Part shown: positions 10,148 to 26,400 of the stretch, in pieces
How the letters are laid out: every line of letters begins with the position of its first letter
Numbering within the stretch: the first letter of the stretch is position 1
From: Hermatobates lingyangjiaoensis
Taxonomy: Eukaryota; Arthropoda; Insecta; Hemiptera; Hermatobatidae
Reading direction: 5' to 3'
DNA length: 64,000 nt
Assembly (NCBI GenBank): GCA_026182355.1
Contig: JAPFBL010000255.1
Location: forward strand, 2,356,001 to 2,420,000
Program-made: the position numbers and the translations under genes
Notes under the pieces: model-generated
The model's database searches: none
What the model was told of the DNA's origin: nothing
The model's input: only the letters and a program-made list of their open reading frames with translations

Positions 10148-13100
10148 GTAAGAATGGATTTATTGTGACTAGAAATGTATTACACAATTATGAAATCATT
10201 GTACCGATAAGAAAAATGTAGACAAAAATATCTGGTCAATACGGTTGTATGTTTCTTAGGTTATATGAAAAATAGATGATAATCTCTTTAAGAAGATTAT
10301 TACCTTTAAGTATGATTCCACTTAATTTAAAATATCCACCTATCAGGTAGGTAAGGTCATGATGAAGAATGGAACAACAAATTTCGGTTACAACAGTACG
10401 ATCGCTAACCACTAGATCACAGCTGAACTCCTTTTGATATTAATGGTATATATGTAACTATAAGCTCTTCTAAGAAGTACATACCAGTTAATTTGATATT
10501 TTTCTTTGCTAGCAAGGTAAAGGAAATTATGTATTACGGTCGAGGCCAGAACTGCTGAATTTTTTATTTAATGTGGCTGTATCATTTCACTTGTTATAAT
10601 AAAATTGTAATTAATCCCAGCAGATCTTGAAATATGAAGAATATTTAAGACTAAAAATCTCTGCCCTGGTTTAGAATCATCTCAAAATCTTCCAAAGATG
10701 TTTAAATACTAACAATTTGGCTTAAAAAACACCCATAACAGTTAGTTAAAATTTTATTGAATTTGGAAGAACATACATTTTTATGGAGTTCTGATTCCAC
10801 TGTTTATTACATCATCCACTTGTATTGGACTTTTTCTGGTAAGTATAAAGAATTCCTCAAGAATGTAGCTGAAATATTTTTTAAGTATGGACTTTTCCAA
10901 AGTAGATAAATAAAAAATAATTCAGGAACACTAATACTCAAAATAAGAACTACGAATTCACTAGAGAAACAATTATTAATTTCAATAGCAACGCTGATTT
11001 TATAAAATAAAGATTAGTGTGAAGCCAGATTGTAGTTTGGTTGTAACATCATTTAACAATAACAATGTTTGTTAAAATTTGTCTGTTGACACTGGATTAT
11101 TGTCCCTTCTTAATGCCACCGTCCATTGATAGTTCAATGCTGGCTGTAAAATATATTTATTTTTATTTTTAAATTATAGATTGATAAATTTTGAACAACC
11201 TTTCACAGAATTTTGATAAATTCTGATTTTGAATATTTCATTTTTACAACTGCTTCAAGTACTCTTACAGGTGCAACAAGTAATACTGATTACTGAAACA
11301 GTAAAATAAAAGTGAGTGGAGAAACTACCCATTGGTAGTGTAAATTATTACTTAAGTTTAAGAAACATATAATTATTAAGCCTGAGTTTTTGTAATAATT
11401 TAATTAGTCCATATGACTTAGTTCCTTAGTCAATAGAACTCTGGATCTACACCTCTGCAGTAGTAAATACAAAAGCACAAACGATTTTATGTAAACAATT
11501 AAATTTAAGAATAATTTCATGTTGTTTGTTATTTCATCAAAAAGGAAATGTAACTGAAGAAAATATAATTTCACATGGGTATGTTGTTCCAAGAAAGTCA
11601 AATATGCCTGATGCTATCCCCAAGATTTTTTATTATTTTTTAAAATACCGAAAAATATGTTGAAAAACATTTTCAGAAGAAATCTGAAAATCTCCTATAG
11701 TTTTTTCAGCCAATTGGTTCTTCTATAGATTTTCTACATTTACTGAATAGGTTTGATTTGGGCTGGCTGTTGTTCATTTCTGCTACAGAACTTTGAAAAT
11801 AAGTTTACATGGAAGGAAATTATTGAACGGATGTAAATTACAGTTAGACAACACGGTTTTTATTAAAAAAAATTTTAGAAGTTGGAATAGTACTTTGAAA
11901 GAGTTTATAGTGCCCATCTCATGGTTATCAGAAAAAAACTATTAATTGGAACGACTTTTATGTGGACTACATGAGAGATTATTAAATGTTAGACTAACAT
12001 CATAACTGAATACTAATTACTTTGTTATAATATACATTATACTTTTGGGTAAAAACTGTTACAAAATAAAGCACTATATACACTATTTGTTACCAGAGAG
12101 ATATCAGAAGTTATAATTATAAATGGTTTCTTTTTGTTGCTTTACGCTTTATAAAATTTATTTGCTTGTAGTTTGTTGGGTTCCTTTTTTATCTAAATCA
12201 AAGAGATGGAAAGAAGTGGTACACAATACACCATCTCCAGATACATATTATCCAAAATTCAGACGCCATCGAATTATTGTAAGTAGCACAATATATCCAG
12301 TATTATGAACTGTAGTGTAAATTCCAATTGAAATTGGAAAAATCCAAAACCTTTTTTTATTTCCCCAGTAAATCAATAATACCTTTATTAATTTAACTAA
12401 ATTGAATAAATATTTACTTAAGTAATAAAAGTAACTAAACAATATATTCATATATAAATAATATATATTATCTCAATTATTATGTTACTAATTAAATAAA
12501 ATAAAGATGTGTTTTGTAGAGATCCCATAAACTATTTAAGTAGAAATACTAAGACTAATGGAATAGTTTATAATTTATTTTTCCCACAAATGTGATTAAC
12601 ATTATGTATTCACTATGAAATACAAAATCTCTAAGCTTTCATGTGTTAGGATAAAGTACAGTATTAACCAGTCCAGAGTAGTTTTTGTTACACAAAATAA
12701 ATATCCAAAAATCATTATGGAAAACACTAATGCATGAGTAACTATGTTCTTAAATCCTGCTCCATATTTGTATGATTCTTTTACTTTGAAGTAGTACTTA
12801 TTTTCGTTAAAACAATATTCATTGAAGCTTTAAGATTTTGTAATGTTAAAACTTTAGCCTCCTAACCTTTTCATTTTTCCCTGTATTCACTTCTAAACAG
12901 GTAATGTAACTTAAAAATGCAGCTAGTCAAAACGATTGCTCTTGAATTATGTAACAACGATCAAGCAGTGCTAATTAAATAACGTACATATAATCGTTGA
13001 CTACCGAGTAACAAATTTGATTTTTTGTTTTAAGAATTTATTTTCATTAATTATTATTTGATGCTCCCAATATTACTGGCCTTTAAGATATTGTATTTAC

Positions 13101-16100
13101 GTCTTAAGCTTGTCGTTCTTGGTACTTAGGAGCTAAACAATATTGCAAGTTCCAGAGACTTTCCTCTTCTACTCCCTATGATGCCAGGAATGGTAAAATA
13201 ACATTACAGGTTACTTGAATATTTCACTTCAAAGAACACGAGTTAACTGGTTCAAGATTTATGGAGCATTATTAATCTCTGCGGTATCTAACAGTCATAT
13301 TATTTTGATTAGTATATATTTTCAGTAAAAATTGATTAATTTGTTAGATTAAAAGTAAAAGAACATATTTTACCTTAACTACAGAATACAATTTTTTTGC
13401 TAATGTGTTTTTTAAAATCTAACTTCTTCTATTTTTTTTTAGGGTGGAGCCAGTTTCAAGTTTACATCATCTAGAGTTTGCCAAGTACCTCCTAAACCCA
13501 AACCAACTGTTTTTTCCTATGACACTTTTCATGACTTCTCTACAACAAGTTTTTTCAAGAAAACTTCAAAAGTAAAGTACTTAAATTATAATTTATCATG
13601 AAAATCAATAAGAAGTTTCAATTGGCTGCAAGTTGTTTCCAAAAAATATTAATGAAATAATTGTACTTTAAATGTTATTGATTTCATAATTCAACACTGA
13701 CGTATCGTTACTTTTATTACTACTATACTATTAATAAATAATAATTTATTAATAGTATAGCATTAATAAAGTATAAAGTATTAGTAATTAGTAAGAAGTT
13801 TCGATTAACTCCAAGAGGTTATAAAAAAAATTAATGAAATAATTGTACTTTAAATGTTATTAATTTCATAATACAACACTTTGACTTATAGTTACTTCAA
13901 TTACTTATATCCTATTAATTAATAGTATTAAATTTATGTTTTATTTAGTTTAATTGAAGCAATTAGCAAGTAACCAGTCACGTACTAAAATTAAACTTTT
14001 CTAAATTCATTAATATAATGAAACATTCTCTTTGTAGTCAAACAAAACTGGGTGCATTCAAAATCGTTGGCTGATATATGTACTTATGAGTCTAACATAT
14101 TCTAATAGGGTTAAGAATTATTAGTTATTTAATGAAGTATAGCATTTAGAGGTAGATTGTTTGTTTTGTAACACTGGTGATAAAAACGTTAAGGCATTTA
14201 AGGTATTAGAATGATATATGTTTATCATACTAGTTCTACGCCATAAATTCAATTGTCTGTTTCAAAGCCACTGACAGTTGTTGATATTTCAGGAAATTTT
14301 TATGAAATAATAAGATTACTTTCTTTGAATCTCATGAGAAGCATCAACTATCTTTTTTTTTTATTTACATTTCAACAAGATTTCGATTTCTCAAGCCAAT
14401 AAAGAAGTACAAATTTAGTTTTGGATAGTTCAGAATAAAAGCCCAAATAGCTTATAAAATTCTAATTCCTGACTATAGTATATAATAGTGGTAATAAAAT
14501 TAAACATTACAATAGCTACAGAACATATGAAATTTTAGTATTTAAGTTCCTATTTTATTTTTGTTTTGAATTATGAACAAATCATCATTGGGTTGTAATG
14601 TTTTAGTTCTCACTTCGACAAAAAACTACGGTCTTCCTAAGATAAATTGTAAAAATCATCCTCCACTGAAACTCCTCATTTACGAAAATCAATTAAATAA
14701 TTTTCTTTAAAAACTTTCAACAATTGTAGTTTTCAATTTCTGCTTAAATATTTTTTAAAGGTTTTAATTAATTATTTCTATTGAACACATATCAATATGC
14801 CTACCACTCAGATTTTAAGATAGTTTAGTGCATTTTAAGCTACTAAGATATTAATGTTTGAAAATGTTTATACTTGAAAGAACTGCTTAGTCGTATATTT
14901 TTGCTTTGTACAAAATACCTCTTTCTGTTAGTAAATGTCTCCAAATATTGCTATTTTATTTCAATAAACACAATAGTTCAGAATAACATTCAAAGTAAAT
15001 TATAAATTCGATTTATTTTAAAATTATTCATCTAAGCTCTCATAAAACTATTAGTTTAACTATTTTTGCTAATTTGAGTATTTAAAATTAGGTTGACTGA
15101 TTTACAAGATTTTGTTTGTTGTACATGTTGTTATAGATGTTAATTATGTTTCTATTGTATGTAATTTTATATTTTTTGATATTAACTTTATATTACAAAA
15201 AAAATTAATTTTTACTCTTTGTAGATAATGTATTATTAGATTTTTGTTCTAATTTTTGTCCAGTTATCGCTGGTGCAGCAGCTGGTATTAAATAAAATCC
15301 CCCCTTTAAATTTCCAATTATTTCCATTGATAATTTATTATTAATTTCTTGATAAAATATGAATGGGCTAAATATGTGTATTTCAACTTTATATAATTCA
15401 TTTTTTTTTTATTCCTACTACAACAAACGTTATTACAATTATTTTATGTCTTTTTGGGATTAATACATTGTACTTGAAAGTACAATTTGTTAAGCCAGGA
15501 ATTTTTAACAGTATTATCACTAATTATAATGAATTGTTTACTGTTTTCTGTATGTTAAGATTTTTACATTTACAGATATTTCACTCAACTGGAAAGAGAA
15601 GTACTACCGGGGAGACGATCAGTGACAAGTGCAAACAGGCTCTGTTAGATTATGAGAAAAATCAAACACCAGGTTATCTTCAGTTTCCTGTAAGTGCTCT
15701 CAATTTAATTCGTCTGAATTAAAAAGTATTTAAGTACTTTTTAATACTTTTGCTTCCAATACTTTATCATCTATTATGTAACCAGTACTCAATTGCCTAT
15801 ATATATTGCATGGCAATGGTACATTAAAAGTAATATTAATTTGTAAGGGTGAAACCAGCCAAACGAGTATTAAGTACAGAGGTAACAGATGGAGTAAATA
15901 TAAAGAGGAAAGAACATGGAAGAAAAATCATTTGACAAATGAAGGTCCACCTGAAATTAGCGACATATCTATTGAAGATTCTATCAGGGTAGTAAACGTA
16001 AACTTCCATTCAAAAAGGGAAGATAGGCCTAATGATGAAATGAACACAAGCAAACCGGCGGACAATGTGTCAACGGAGCAAGTCCAACAAGTAAATATTC

Positions 16101-19100
16101 TTCATTTTACATGTTCTTTTACTTTATAGTGATAAAGCAGTTGTGATTATATTTCTAATCTTTTTTATATTATTTGTATAAAATAATATAAGGTATTTAC
16201 TTATTCTACTACTTTGTTATAGGTATATACTTATTGTTGATGGGAAAATCTTCTACATCTTGTTATGACATACATGTTTTATTAATAACAACTTTTTTTT
16301 AAAAAAAAAAACTAAAAAGTTTTAAATATTAATTAAATAAATTAAGTTAATTAATTAAATATTAATAACAGCAAAAAAATTATAATCATAATTAGTTCTA
16401 CCTTTCCTCTCACCCAAATCCATTAGTACGAATCCTTACTTCCTCCTCACCTTCCCAGAATCCCCAAAGAAGACTCAAGAGAAAATGGCCCAGAGATCTA
16501 TTATTACAATAATATACTAATAAAAAAAAAAAACAATGTGAAAAGTTGAACCAGTGGGTTCTATTCTTTGTTCATGAGTATCAATGTTTTTGACTAATCT
16601 ATTACAACATATGCCTGTTACGCAGAAGATGCGTAGTTGTATATTTAATAATAAAGATGTTAAAAAAAAAAAAAATTGTTCTAATGACTGTAATCTAAAT
16701 TACTGTCTAATTATTTTAATTAATTTCTTAAGGATCCTCTGAACAAGGTGTATTTTATAGGAAATAGTATATTCCAGTTTAGAATACACATTCATCTCTC
16801 ATGTGTATTCTAGCTTTCATTACAAAAGTTCTTCTTTTAATTGCCTTTCACTATCATTAGATAAATGGTGATGCTAATTTGTTGTTCGTTGCATCTGAAT
16901 TTCCCTATACAGGATTTGGACTACTAATAACTAAGGTGGATGATTGTTTACCATGTAAATTATTTATAAATACCTTTTATAAACTATCATTTAAACTATT
17001 TATAATTCTAAAATGTGTTATATTGAAAGGTTCAATGCCCTTGTGTTTTTGTATATCTATGGAATGTAAAGAAATAGGAGATACATAAAAATGAAATTTG
17101 ATTATAATATACAACTTTCTAAAGCTAGCAACAGAAGTAACTCCGAATATCCAAATTCGGAGACAGCTACAAGGTAGTTATATATATAATTCCTTATTTG
17201 TATAACTACCCAACATGCTGTTTAATATTGAGACATTTTCTTCTTCTTTGTGCACGTTGAGAATATCAGGTAGTAATTTCTTATATATGCTTATTGTTAA
17301 TAATTTGTTCTTATTATAATTATTATTACAGCTAATGAATAATACTTACCTTTTTTTTAAAAAAAAAAATTCATATTATTGGCTGTTGGGAGTAAAAATG
17401 CTCCCGGTTTTAATTTAATCAGACAATCTTTTTTTATTTTACGCAGTGTACTCAACTAAGACTTACTTTTTACTTGATTTTTTTTTCAGTTATATTTTCA
17501 TTCTTTCTCATTTCTGTCTTCTTTCTAATTTTTAATTTATGAATTCTTTTTCTGTTTTCCTCTCTTACCTTCTCTCTTCTTCATTTATTTGTTACATTGA
17601 TTTCATAATTTGCTCATTGCTTCAACTATCTCAAAACGTCCCCCAATAGTAAGGTGCTACACTTTGTGGAACTTTCTATCGGTCGGTGAACCGCTTCACG
17701 TCTCCACAGTTATGGCTTTCTAATCCTCTCCTGAATACGGAGTGTAGCTGAAATAATCGAGAATCGTGTGTGTTAGTCTTCTTATATGTTTTATAGTTGG
17801 AACATTAATTTTTTAAACATATATATTCTCTTTTTATCTTCAGAGTGGCTCACATTTACCTACCTATTGAGGACACTGTCAACATATAATAAGCAATAAG
17901 TTTTTGTGATCTCTTGTTTGTGTTTTCTTTTTGTAAATTTATATATATAATTAAAAATTAATAAAATAATCTTGGTTTATTTTTTAAAGTCATGAAATAT
18001 TAAATGCTACTAACGTATATTGATGAGGGTAATTTACACAGGATAATAAACAAGATGAAACAAATAAAGCACAATTTCAAGGAAAGAACTTTTCTGAGAG
18101 ATGCATTGAAGAAGTAGTGGAGCATTATTACACAGTAATGCCTGAATCAGGGAATGTGATATGCACTGATACAAATGAGGAGAAGTACATGTACTTTCTG
18201 GGAAAAGAAAGGGGTGTAGTATTTTATGAGCCGAAGGTAAATTGCATATATATATATTCCACTTTTGCAAAATAAGTCTTTGGAATTTTAAAAATCAAAT
18301 TACAATTGACATATACAATATGTTTTTATCTTAAATGATAAATTTTAAACTAATATTTTAATCAACTGTTAAATGATTCATTTTTAAGTTAACAAATCAT
18401 CTAAATTATGTGTGTAGATAATTAATTTCTAAATTATCTATGCTGTTATTATATTGAATTACCATCATAATATAAGAAATGGATTTTTTATAAAAAAAAT
18501 ATTAAAAATAATAAAAGGAATGAAAAAAAGCTATATTTATGAAAGGCAATTCCATTTTAAAATTATAAAGTCTTCATGCCTTGCTATTTATTTATTTTTT
18601 TAGTGATAAAAATTTCATTTCTTATTCATAATTATTCTGAAGAAATTATTAATTATTATTATTAATTATTTAATTAATTATTTACAATTAAGAACTGTCA
18701 AGTTTGTTTCATTTGAATAACTACGTTTCAAAATGTGCTAACATGTTTTATTTTGTAGGTCCTAATTGTCTGAGAATTTGTTTTTTGCTATAGACCTACA
18801 AATCACTAATTAGCATAGATAGATAACATAACCATATACATTCTATAGCTGCATATGGTGAATGGTACTCTAAATACAGAATATATAATTTTGGTCTGGC
18901 CTAAATAACTTTTTTTTACTGTTGTTCTTGTTACAAGCTCATATTCCCATGTAGTCGGGAATACAGTAGCTTACATTACCTCTTATCATGGTTTTACAGA
19001 CATGAGTTTTTCTATTTACCATTTGTTCTGTAATAAAATATAGCTTCTCCTTTTTTTACCCCTTCTGTGACTATCTTTATTTATACAAAAAGGAGTTTCA

Positions 19101-20340
19101 TATTTTCATTTTTGTTGTTGAACAGAATGAGTTTTTATACTTAACAGCAAGGGTTTCAGAAATTCTATTTCAAAAGAGAAATACAATCTATTATTAGAAT
19201 CAGAAAAAAAACTTTAATCTATACTATTAGTTTGTCCGTCCCTCACAAATTTAAACAAATCCGACGAGTATAGCAAGTGACAATTATTCCATCATGAATT
19301 AATCTATTTTATAGGTATATAAAACTTACCTTTACCGTAATCGGAATTTTATGAATTTTTTTTGTTAATTGCTAATATTAGGTTTAGTTTTTTGACAAAA
19401 TTTCATTATTTTGTAGTCAGCAATTTAGGGTTAAAAAAGCATTTTCTGAAAACATAAAATGTACTATAATGTTCCTTTTTGTTAATGTAATTTAAAAAAA
19501 ATACCTCATAAGATGTTCTATTTTTTGTATAAACACCATTCCGATCCATCAAGCGATATGATCTGTATCCTTCTTAGAACCTTTCAGATTGAATCATAAG
19601 TCAATAGTTTACATTTTAAAAAAAATATGATTGTTTTAAAAAATGTGGATTTTTTCACTTGTTTTTTATTGTTGTTTTCTTGATAATACCAAAATTTCAA
19701 GACTCCAAACAGAGAGACTACAAAGTTAATAGTTTAGGAGAAAAATTTGATCTAAAAACACATTTTAGCAAAAAATGTGACTTTCCCATTATGCATAATT
19801 GCCCCCAAAAGATAAGGCACATCTACTTGATGAGACCCATTCATACATAAAATATTAATTTAATCCATCGAAGATTGTGCTTCTTAAGCGTCTCCATACA
19901 TAAATTGTTGGATACAGACCCAAAAAGAAATGGCTGAGGACTATTTTTGTGCGAACATTGATAAGTTTAATAATGATCAGAAAATGACATTCCAGTGCAT
20001 AAAAGCAAAATTAGATCACTCAGAAGGAGGTATGATATTCATAGACGCACCTGGAGGCACAGACAACACATTTTTAATCAATCTTATTCTTGCATACGTT
20101 CGTAATTGCATAAAATAGCTGTTCGAACTGCTTCTTCTAGCATCACCACCACATTACTTAAACTTGACCGTATAATTGTGGTTGTTTCATTCTATGCATT
20201 TCATAGAATATATATATATATATGGGTTTCCGGCGTGCTTGGTCGCCCATTCTATTTTCTCCTGAAGACGGATCATCCGAAAATTTGAGTTTGTAAGTGT
20301 GTCTCTTTCTCTGTGTGTTGCTTTTCTTCGTTTTTGAGCT

Positions 20341-20415
<75 letters not shown>

Positions 20416-23400
20416 GTGTGTGTGTGTGTCAAAAAGATATTTCATCCGTTGACGAAGCAACGGGAGTTGAACTAGTAATTATTTATTTAACTTATTAATA
20501 CTCAGTTCAATAATAAAAAAATAATCTTTAAAATCATTTTTTATTAATTTTAAGAATAAACAAAAATTACTCCTCATGGTTATGGTCATGTTTTCTACAA
20601 TATTTAAATTACCCATCTACTGTGAACAACAAGTGTGTTAAATAATAATGGCTATAATATAATTATTTCATAACCTATTCAGTTAACATAACTTCTCTGT
20701 CATTTGGTTATTGATTTTTCAATTCGAAGTTAATTAATTTCATTATTCAATTAATAATCATTAAAATAATGCATAATATATATTTTATAGATAATAATAT
20801 AAGTAACACTAATAATACCAACATCTCATAACTTCATTGTAATGTTATTCATAAATATTTCAGGGTAATATATCAGTTGCTACAATTCCTGAAAAGAAAT
20901 ATAAGTCTGCGATTGTAAAAAGTAATCCAACTTGGTCTAAAGGGAAAGTAAGCATGAGAATATATTTTAGTTAATTAATATTAAATTTAGCTATAAAATT
21001 ATACAGATGTGTAATATGTATAAATTGAACAATGTTTATATTTCCTTTCAATGCCAGAGTTTTATCTGTATTTAAAACCATTTACACAGGCATACCTAAA
21101 ATGCAAGGAAAATATAATACAAGAATCAACAAGTTGTACTTCAAAAGATGCCGATTTATATTTGTGTTGTTCAACAGAAGAATGTTTCTTGGCGTTAAAG
21201 AAATTTCATTTCCGGAAATTCTATTTTAAATTGTAAAGAAATTCATAGAATCTAATAATAAGAACAAGAAACATATTATATTTCTTGAATATAATAAAAT
21301 TATAATAAGGAAATATGACGAATATAAATCTGTCGGACAGAAATGAAAACTTTTAGAAGTAAGCAGTTTTGAAAAATAAGAACTATGAACTATTGTATTA
21401 GAGGTTTAAAATGAAAGGGTTTAGGAATGGAAATTTTAACAAAACAGTGTAGTAATGGTGTAAATGTTAATTTAATAAGATACCAAATGTTGAATTTCAG
21501 ACGAAGTAAATAATACCTTTATAATAATATTATTTTTCTTTGTAGTTATTTATAATGTGAATTATACATATTTCTAGAGATTTATAACTGAATTCAATGA
21601 AAATCCTCCGCCATGGGCTTACAATGTTTCATGTGAAAAAAAGAAATGCTTTCTAAAATCTAGAAGGAGAACTCCATTTCTTAGTTGTGTACCCAGATTC
21701 AAACACTCTAAAATGGAAGATTTAGGTTTGTTAAAAGTTAATTTCAGAAATACTATTTCAAAGTAATTTATGAATAGCTTGAGATCTTTCCTACTTATTT
21801 GTTGCTATATAAAGCATTTTAACAGAAAACTTGAGCTTTATATCATGAATAAAATATTTTTGTTTTTGGAAATAAGGTTCAACACTTCAAAAAATAAATA
21901 ATCAAAACAGCTGTTTTATTAAGTTCTTTGAAATTTTCACATAGCACATAAATTAAATAGCTATAAATAATAATTATAGTAAATTGCACGTAATACTTTT
22001 TTATTCAGGTTGGCTCAGAGAAGGTTTTATGTAGGTTACAGTGGTAGTAGAACAGTGAAAGTAACGATAATAGTAACAAGAGCTCATTACTTCATTGTAA
22101 TGTTATTCATAAATATTTCAGGATAATATAATATTACCCTGAAATATATTAATACTCATATTAATGAGTATTGATATATTTTTATTAAGACAAAATGGTT
22201 TAAATGGCAACAAAAGTTAAAACTTGTAAATTGTTCACATTTATGACAAATACCTGTCAGTAATAGCAGATATTTATTTTTACATTAATTTTTGTTCACT
22301 TTCATTTAAAGTTTATTGTAAAGATAAAATGTGTTTAACATGTTAAAATTATATTTGTTTATCTAATGTAGTGACTCATACCTTGAATTCATTTTTTGGT
22401 TTTAAAATCACTAACAATTGTCGATATTTCAGTTCATTTGTTATTTCAGTCTATTTAAATTTTGTCAGGTTTTAGATTGTTCAAAGCAACAAGAGTAAAC
22501 ATTCCCTTTCAGATATTTTGGAATAGCATTCCAGATAGCTAATGATATTCCAATTTCTAACTTTAATATTAATTGACATTAACATTTTAAAATCCAATTT
22601 ATTGTAGAAAATATAAAAATTATGTTCTTGAAGGTCTCATTTTATTTCTCTTATAGATTTTATAAGTATTGTTAGTAATTTGATTAAACATAATTTGGTA
22701 TCAAATAATTAATTGGTCATAATTAATAGTATGATCGCTCTACTTAAGGAGAACTTAAGTAGATAACTTAAGTTCTTAATAAAGAACTTAATAAAAAACT
22801 TGCTTGAATTGAAGTAGTTCAATATGTGAATGAATTGTTTCAATATAGTTCAATACATTTTTGACTATTCTGATATTTTTGTATATAATTAGTTTGTTAT
22901 ATCAATAATTCTAAAACTCAGGACGAGGATAATATAATACAATTGTAGTTTGGGTAGTAATTGTCACAAAGCTGTGATTTCTTACTTGTAATAGTATGTA
23001 CTCCTGTAATGTAATAGTATTGTATTAATATGTAATAGTATTAATGTACTCCTGTTTAAATATCTAAGTTACAATTTCTTCATGCATGACCATGTATTAC
23101 AGGATGTAGAATTATTTATAATGGTGGAATCGAAGACAATTTAACGTAGTATACATATTATGGTTAATAATCTCATTTATTTCTTAACCTACTTGAGGCA
23201 TTTTGTAGATAGAATTATAGATTTTCGTTTTCAGTTATACGTTTAACTCCAATTTTAAAAACTTCTAATGGAATTAAAGAGTATTTCAAACATTAAATAT
23301 TTATCAAGTGAATGTTCATTTTATAAAAAATGGTTTCCAATTTCATAAATACCATAAATAATTCATAAATAAAATAAACATTTTGACAAATACCTGTCAG

Positions 23401-26400
23401 TAATAGCTTTAAGATCTGCTCATGTTCCAATCGTTCACTCTGTGTTCAATTATTGAAATCAAGAACTTCCTTCAGTCGGTAACATCTACTGATGCAAAAT
23501 ATACTACAAAGTAATTACTGGACAAGTTTTCTTGTATAGGAAATTCAATGAGAATAACAAGAATGGTTATGACTTAGAATTATAATGTTTTTTAAAAATA
23601 ATCTGTAACAAGACTAATCATCTTGATTTCAATGTATACTAATCGTTAAGTTAAATAAAGTTAATCAAAAAAAGCTTGAAGAAATTGAGAGAAATTTTTT
23701 ATTGATTAGATCTTTGTATTCAAATTGAATAACATTTTAAATATAATAATATGATGTGATTGTATTTCTTGGCTTTCAGGGCCTGCCTCGTACTTCGTGA
23801 AAAATGGCACCTTGGTAGAAAAACTTTGTAAAAAAGGTGCTAGAATAAGAGGTGCCAGAGTAGCACCATTTATGTCAACAAGCACTCGTGATTCAGCAAC
23901 TGACTTGGAGACGAAACCAGGACCTGCTGATTATAATGTATACGACATTTGTAAGGTAGGCGTGAAAGAGCTTGACAAATTCTATCTATGTATTATTCTT
24001 TAGATGCCACTTTGAGTTTTTTTTTTTTTTTTTGTACTTGGGATGATTCAAGTTAATTGTGTGTGGTATATTCAGTGCCATTGAGAAAGTTTTTGCCCCT
24101 AAAATTAAGCTAGACTTCCCCTTTTCATCTCATTCTCCAAAAATTATGCATATTAATGTCAACATGTCAAGTTTAGGTTAAAAAAAGAAAAACTTTTTTT
24201 TAGGAACTTTTATACATATAAATATATTCACAAAATTAAAGTTTATCAGGACTCGGACAGTTCTTGAGGTAATCAATTTATAAATATATTATTATATACC
24301 TGTGGGTTCTTTAAAATGATGTCTTAGTTTATTTATATATTTTGCATTTTAACTATAGTGGTAAATGACAATTATTTTTGCTAATAACAATATGTAAGAT
24401 TTTTAAGGTGCTAATCTGATAAAAATGATTATAATGATTAACATAAAGAATAATTAATAATTTGTTTAATTAATATCTAATAACTTTCTTAATCTAATTT
24501 ATTTTATTTATGTCAGCATTAGATGTGATAATGTTTAATTCATATGTGGTGTTATTGAATTGCTGAAACTGTAATCTAATTAATAAACTTTATCAAAATA
24601 AAGTTTTTGTAAATATATGTTTAATACGTATTGTATCACTATCTGCTAATATAAATGATATGCTTGTGAACTATATTCTCTTGAATTCGATCAACTTAAT
24701 TTTAACAATTTAAAATGAAATAAATTTTATTAAACATTTTCCTCTTTCGTTTTATCAGATTAATAACACGTATTTACACACTTTTAGTTACGTGAGAAAT
24801 GTTTTACTCTTTTTATTTAAAGTTTGTTTCAGTGAGAGGTTTCTTAAGTGAATTATTCCAATAGCTTGCACCGGTTCAAAGTACTCAAAAGCAAGATTAT
24901 ATAAGGAATATATTCAAATAAATTCCTATAACCAAATAGCTATCAATCAATATAAGTAAAAAACTTATTGAAATAACTTCTTTCAAAATGTTTACTTTTG
25001 AATAAAAGGTTGGATTCATTCCATAAGTTTTTTTTTAAATTTTCATAATATTTTGATTATTAAGTTTCTGTTTTTGTAATTAAACTGTTGTCATATTCTT
25101 TTATTGCTTATTCATTAAGTTTAAGTAATTTTTTCATAACTAAATTACTTTTTCTAATTTTGGTTTCTAAATTGTTTCCGAGCAATGTAATTGCATCATT
25201 TTCTTTATATTTACATGATAGAAGGTAAAACAAATAATGAAAACAAATATAATTTTCAAATGCTTATTTCAATGAAAGGTTGAGAGTAGAAATGTAACTC
25301 AGAAAGTAAAACTTAAATCAAATAAGTTAAGCTTTTAATAATTATTTTAATTTTTTATGCTATCTTTCATTGAGTAAATAGTAGACATGCTTAGAAAATA
25401 TTATGTAGAGAAAAAATAATTTTGAGCATTTAAAAATATTTAAGGAATAGAAAATATTAAAATTAATAAAATATATTATTAGTTTATTACTTGATATGGT
25501 TGCATTTCTGGTGACTATTTATTTTATACTTTTATTTGCTTTAAACGTATTCAAACGTATATATCTGTATTAAAACATTATTTTTTCGTCATTCATGTAT
25601 TTTATTTGTTTATTAATAAGTACTTCTTTTTTTGCAGCTACCATGCAACGAAAAACTGTTCTACGGTTTCAAATACCCAACTTACTTTGCTTCTCCTAAA
25701 CAGCGATTTTCTAGTGACAAAAAAGTAATTACCTAAATGTTTTCATAGAAAATTTAACTTGATTTTACTTGGTTATTTATTTCTGGTAAGCCTACAGTGA
25801 TTTATTGGAGTAATTTTTATATTTGTTAGCCCTAATAAAATATCATTTTCTGTATATTGTTACATTAGTGAACTGACACTGGCAAATTTGAAGTATATAC
25901 ATGTATGAAGTAGTGTAAAAAAGGATATGTATATCTAAAAATTACACAGAACAAAAAAAAGAGAAAAAAGCAATTACAAAAACTAATATTTCGATAACAT
26001 GCTTCGAAAATTAATATTTTTTCCAATTGCATGCTATTAAAATCAGTATGTTATGAAAAAAAATCTGGAAATTTTGGAGCATTGAAAAACGTGGTATAGC
26101 TTTAACATGGGAATTCTAAAATCGGAACAGAAAACAACCTTTGCTTGGTGGTATTTGTTCACATATAGTTTTAATCAGTATCAGTTACTGTATGGTAACA
26201 GTTTGATTAAATAATTGTTAAAAAAAATTATAGATAAATGGTTATAATTATAATCAGTATCTTATACAAGGTTATAAGTTTGAACAATGAGTATGTATAT
26301 GTATGGTATGATACATATACCTATGAAAAATAGGTAATATTTTTCGAACGATCAAAAAGTGATTTTATTAGCTTGAACGCATAACAAGTAGATTATTGAA

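Noticed and set aside
21090..21232. Coding-like segment after a TTTACACAG acceptor, between STPG exons 8 and 9 (AYLKCKENIIQESTSC in one frame, GKYNTRINKLYF in another)
   Set aside because: Composition is exon-like, but the possible donor leaves phase 2, which does not join exon 9 in its clear frame. It could be an alternative exon, but I could not support it.
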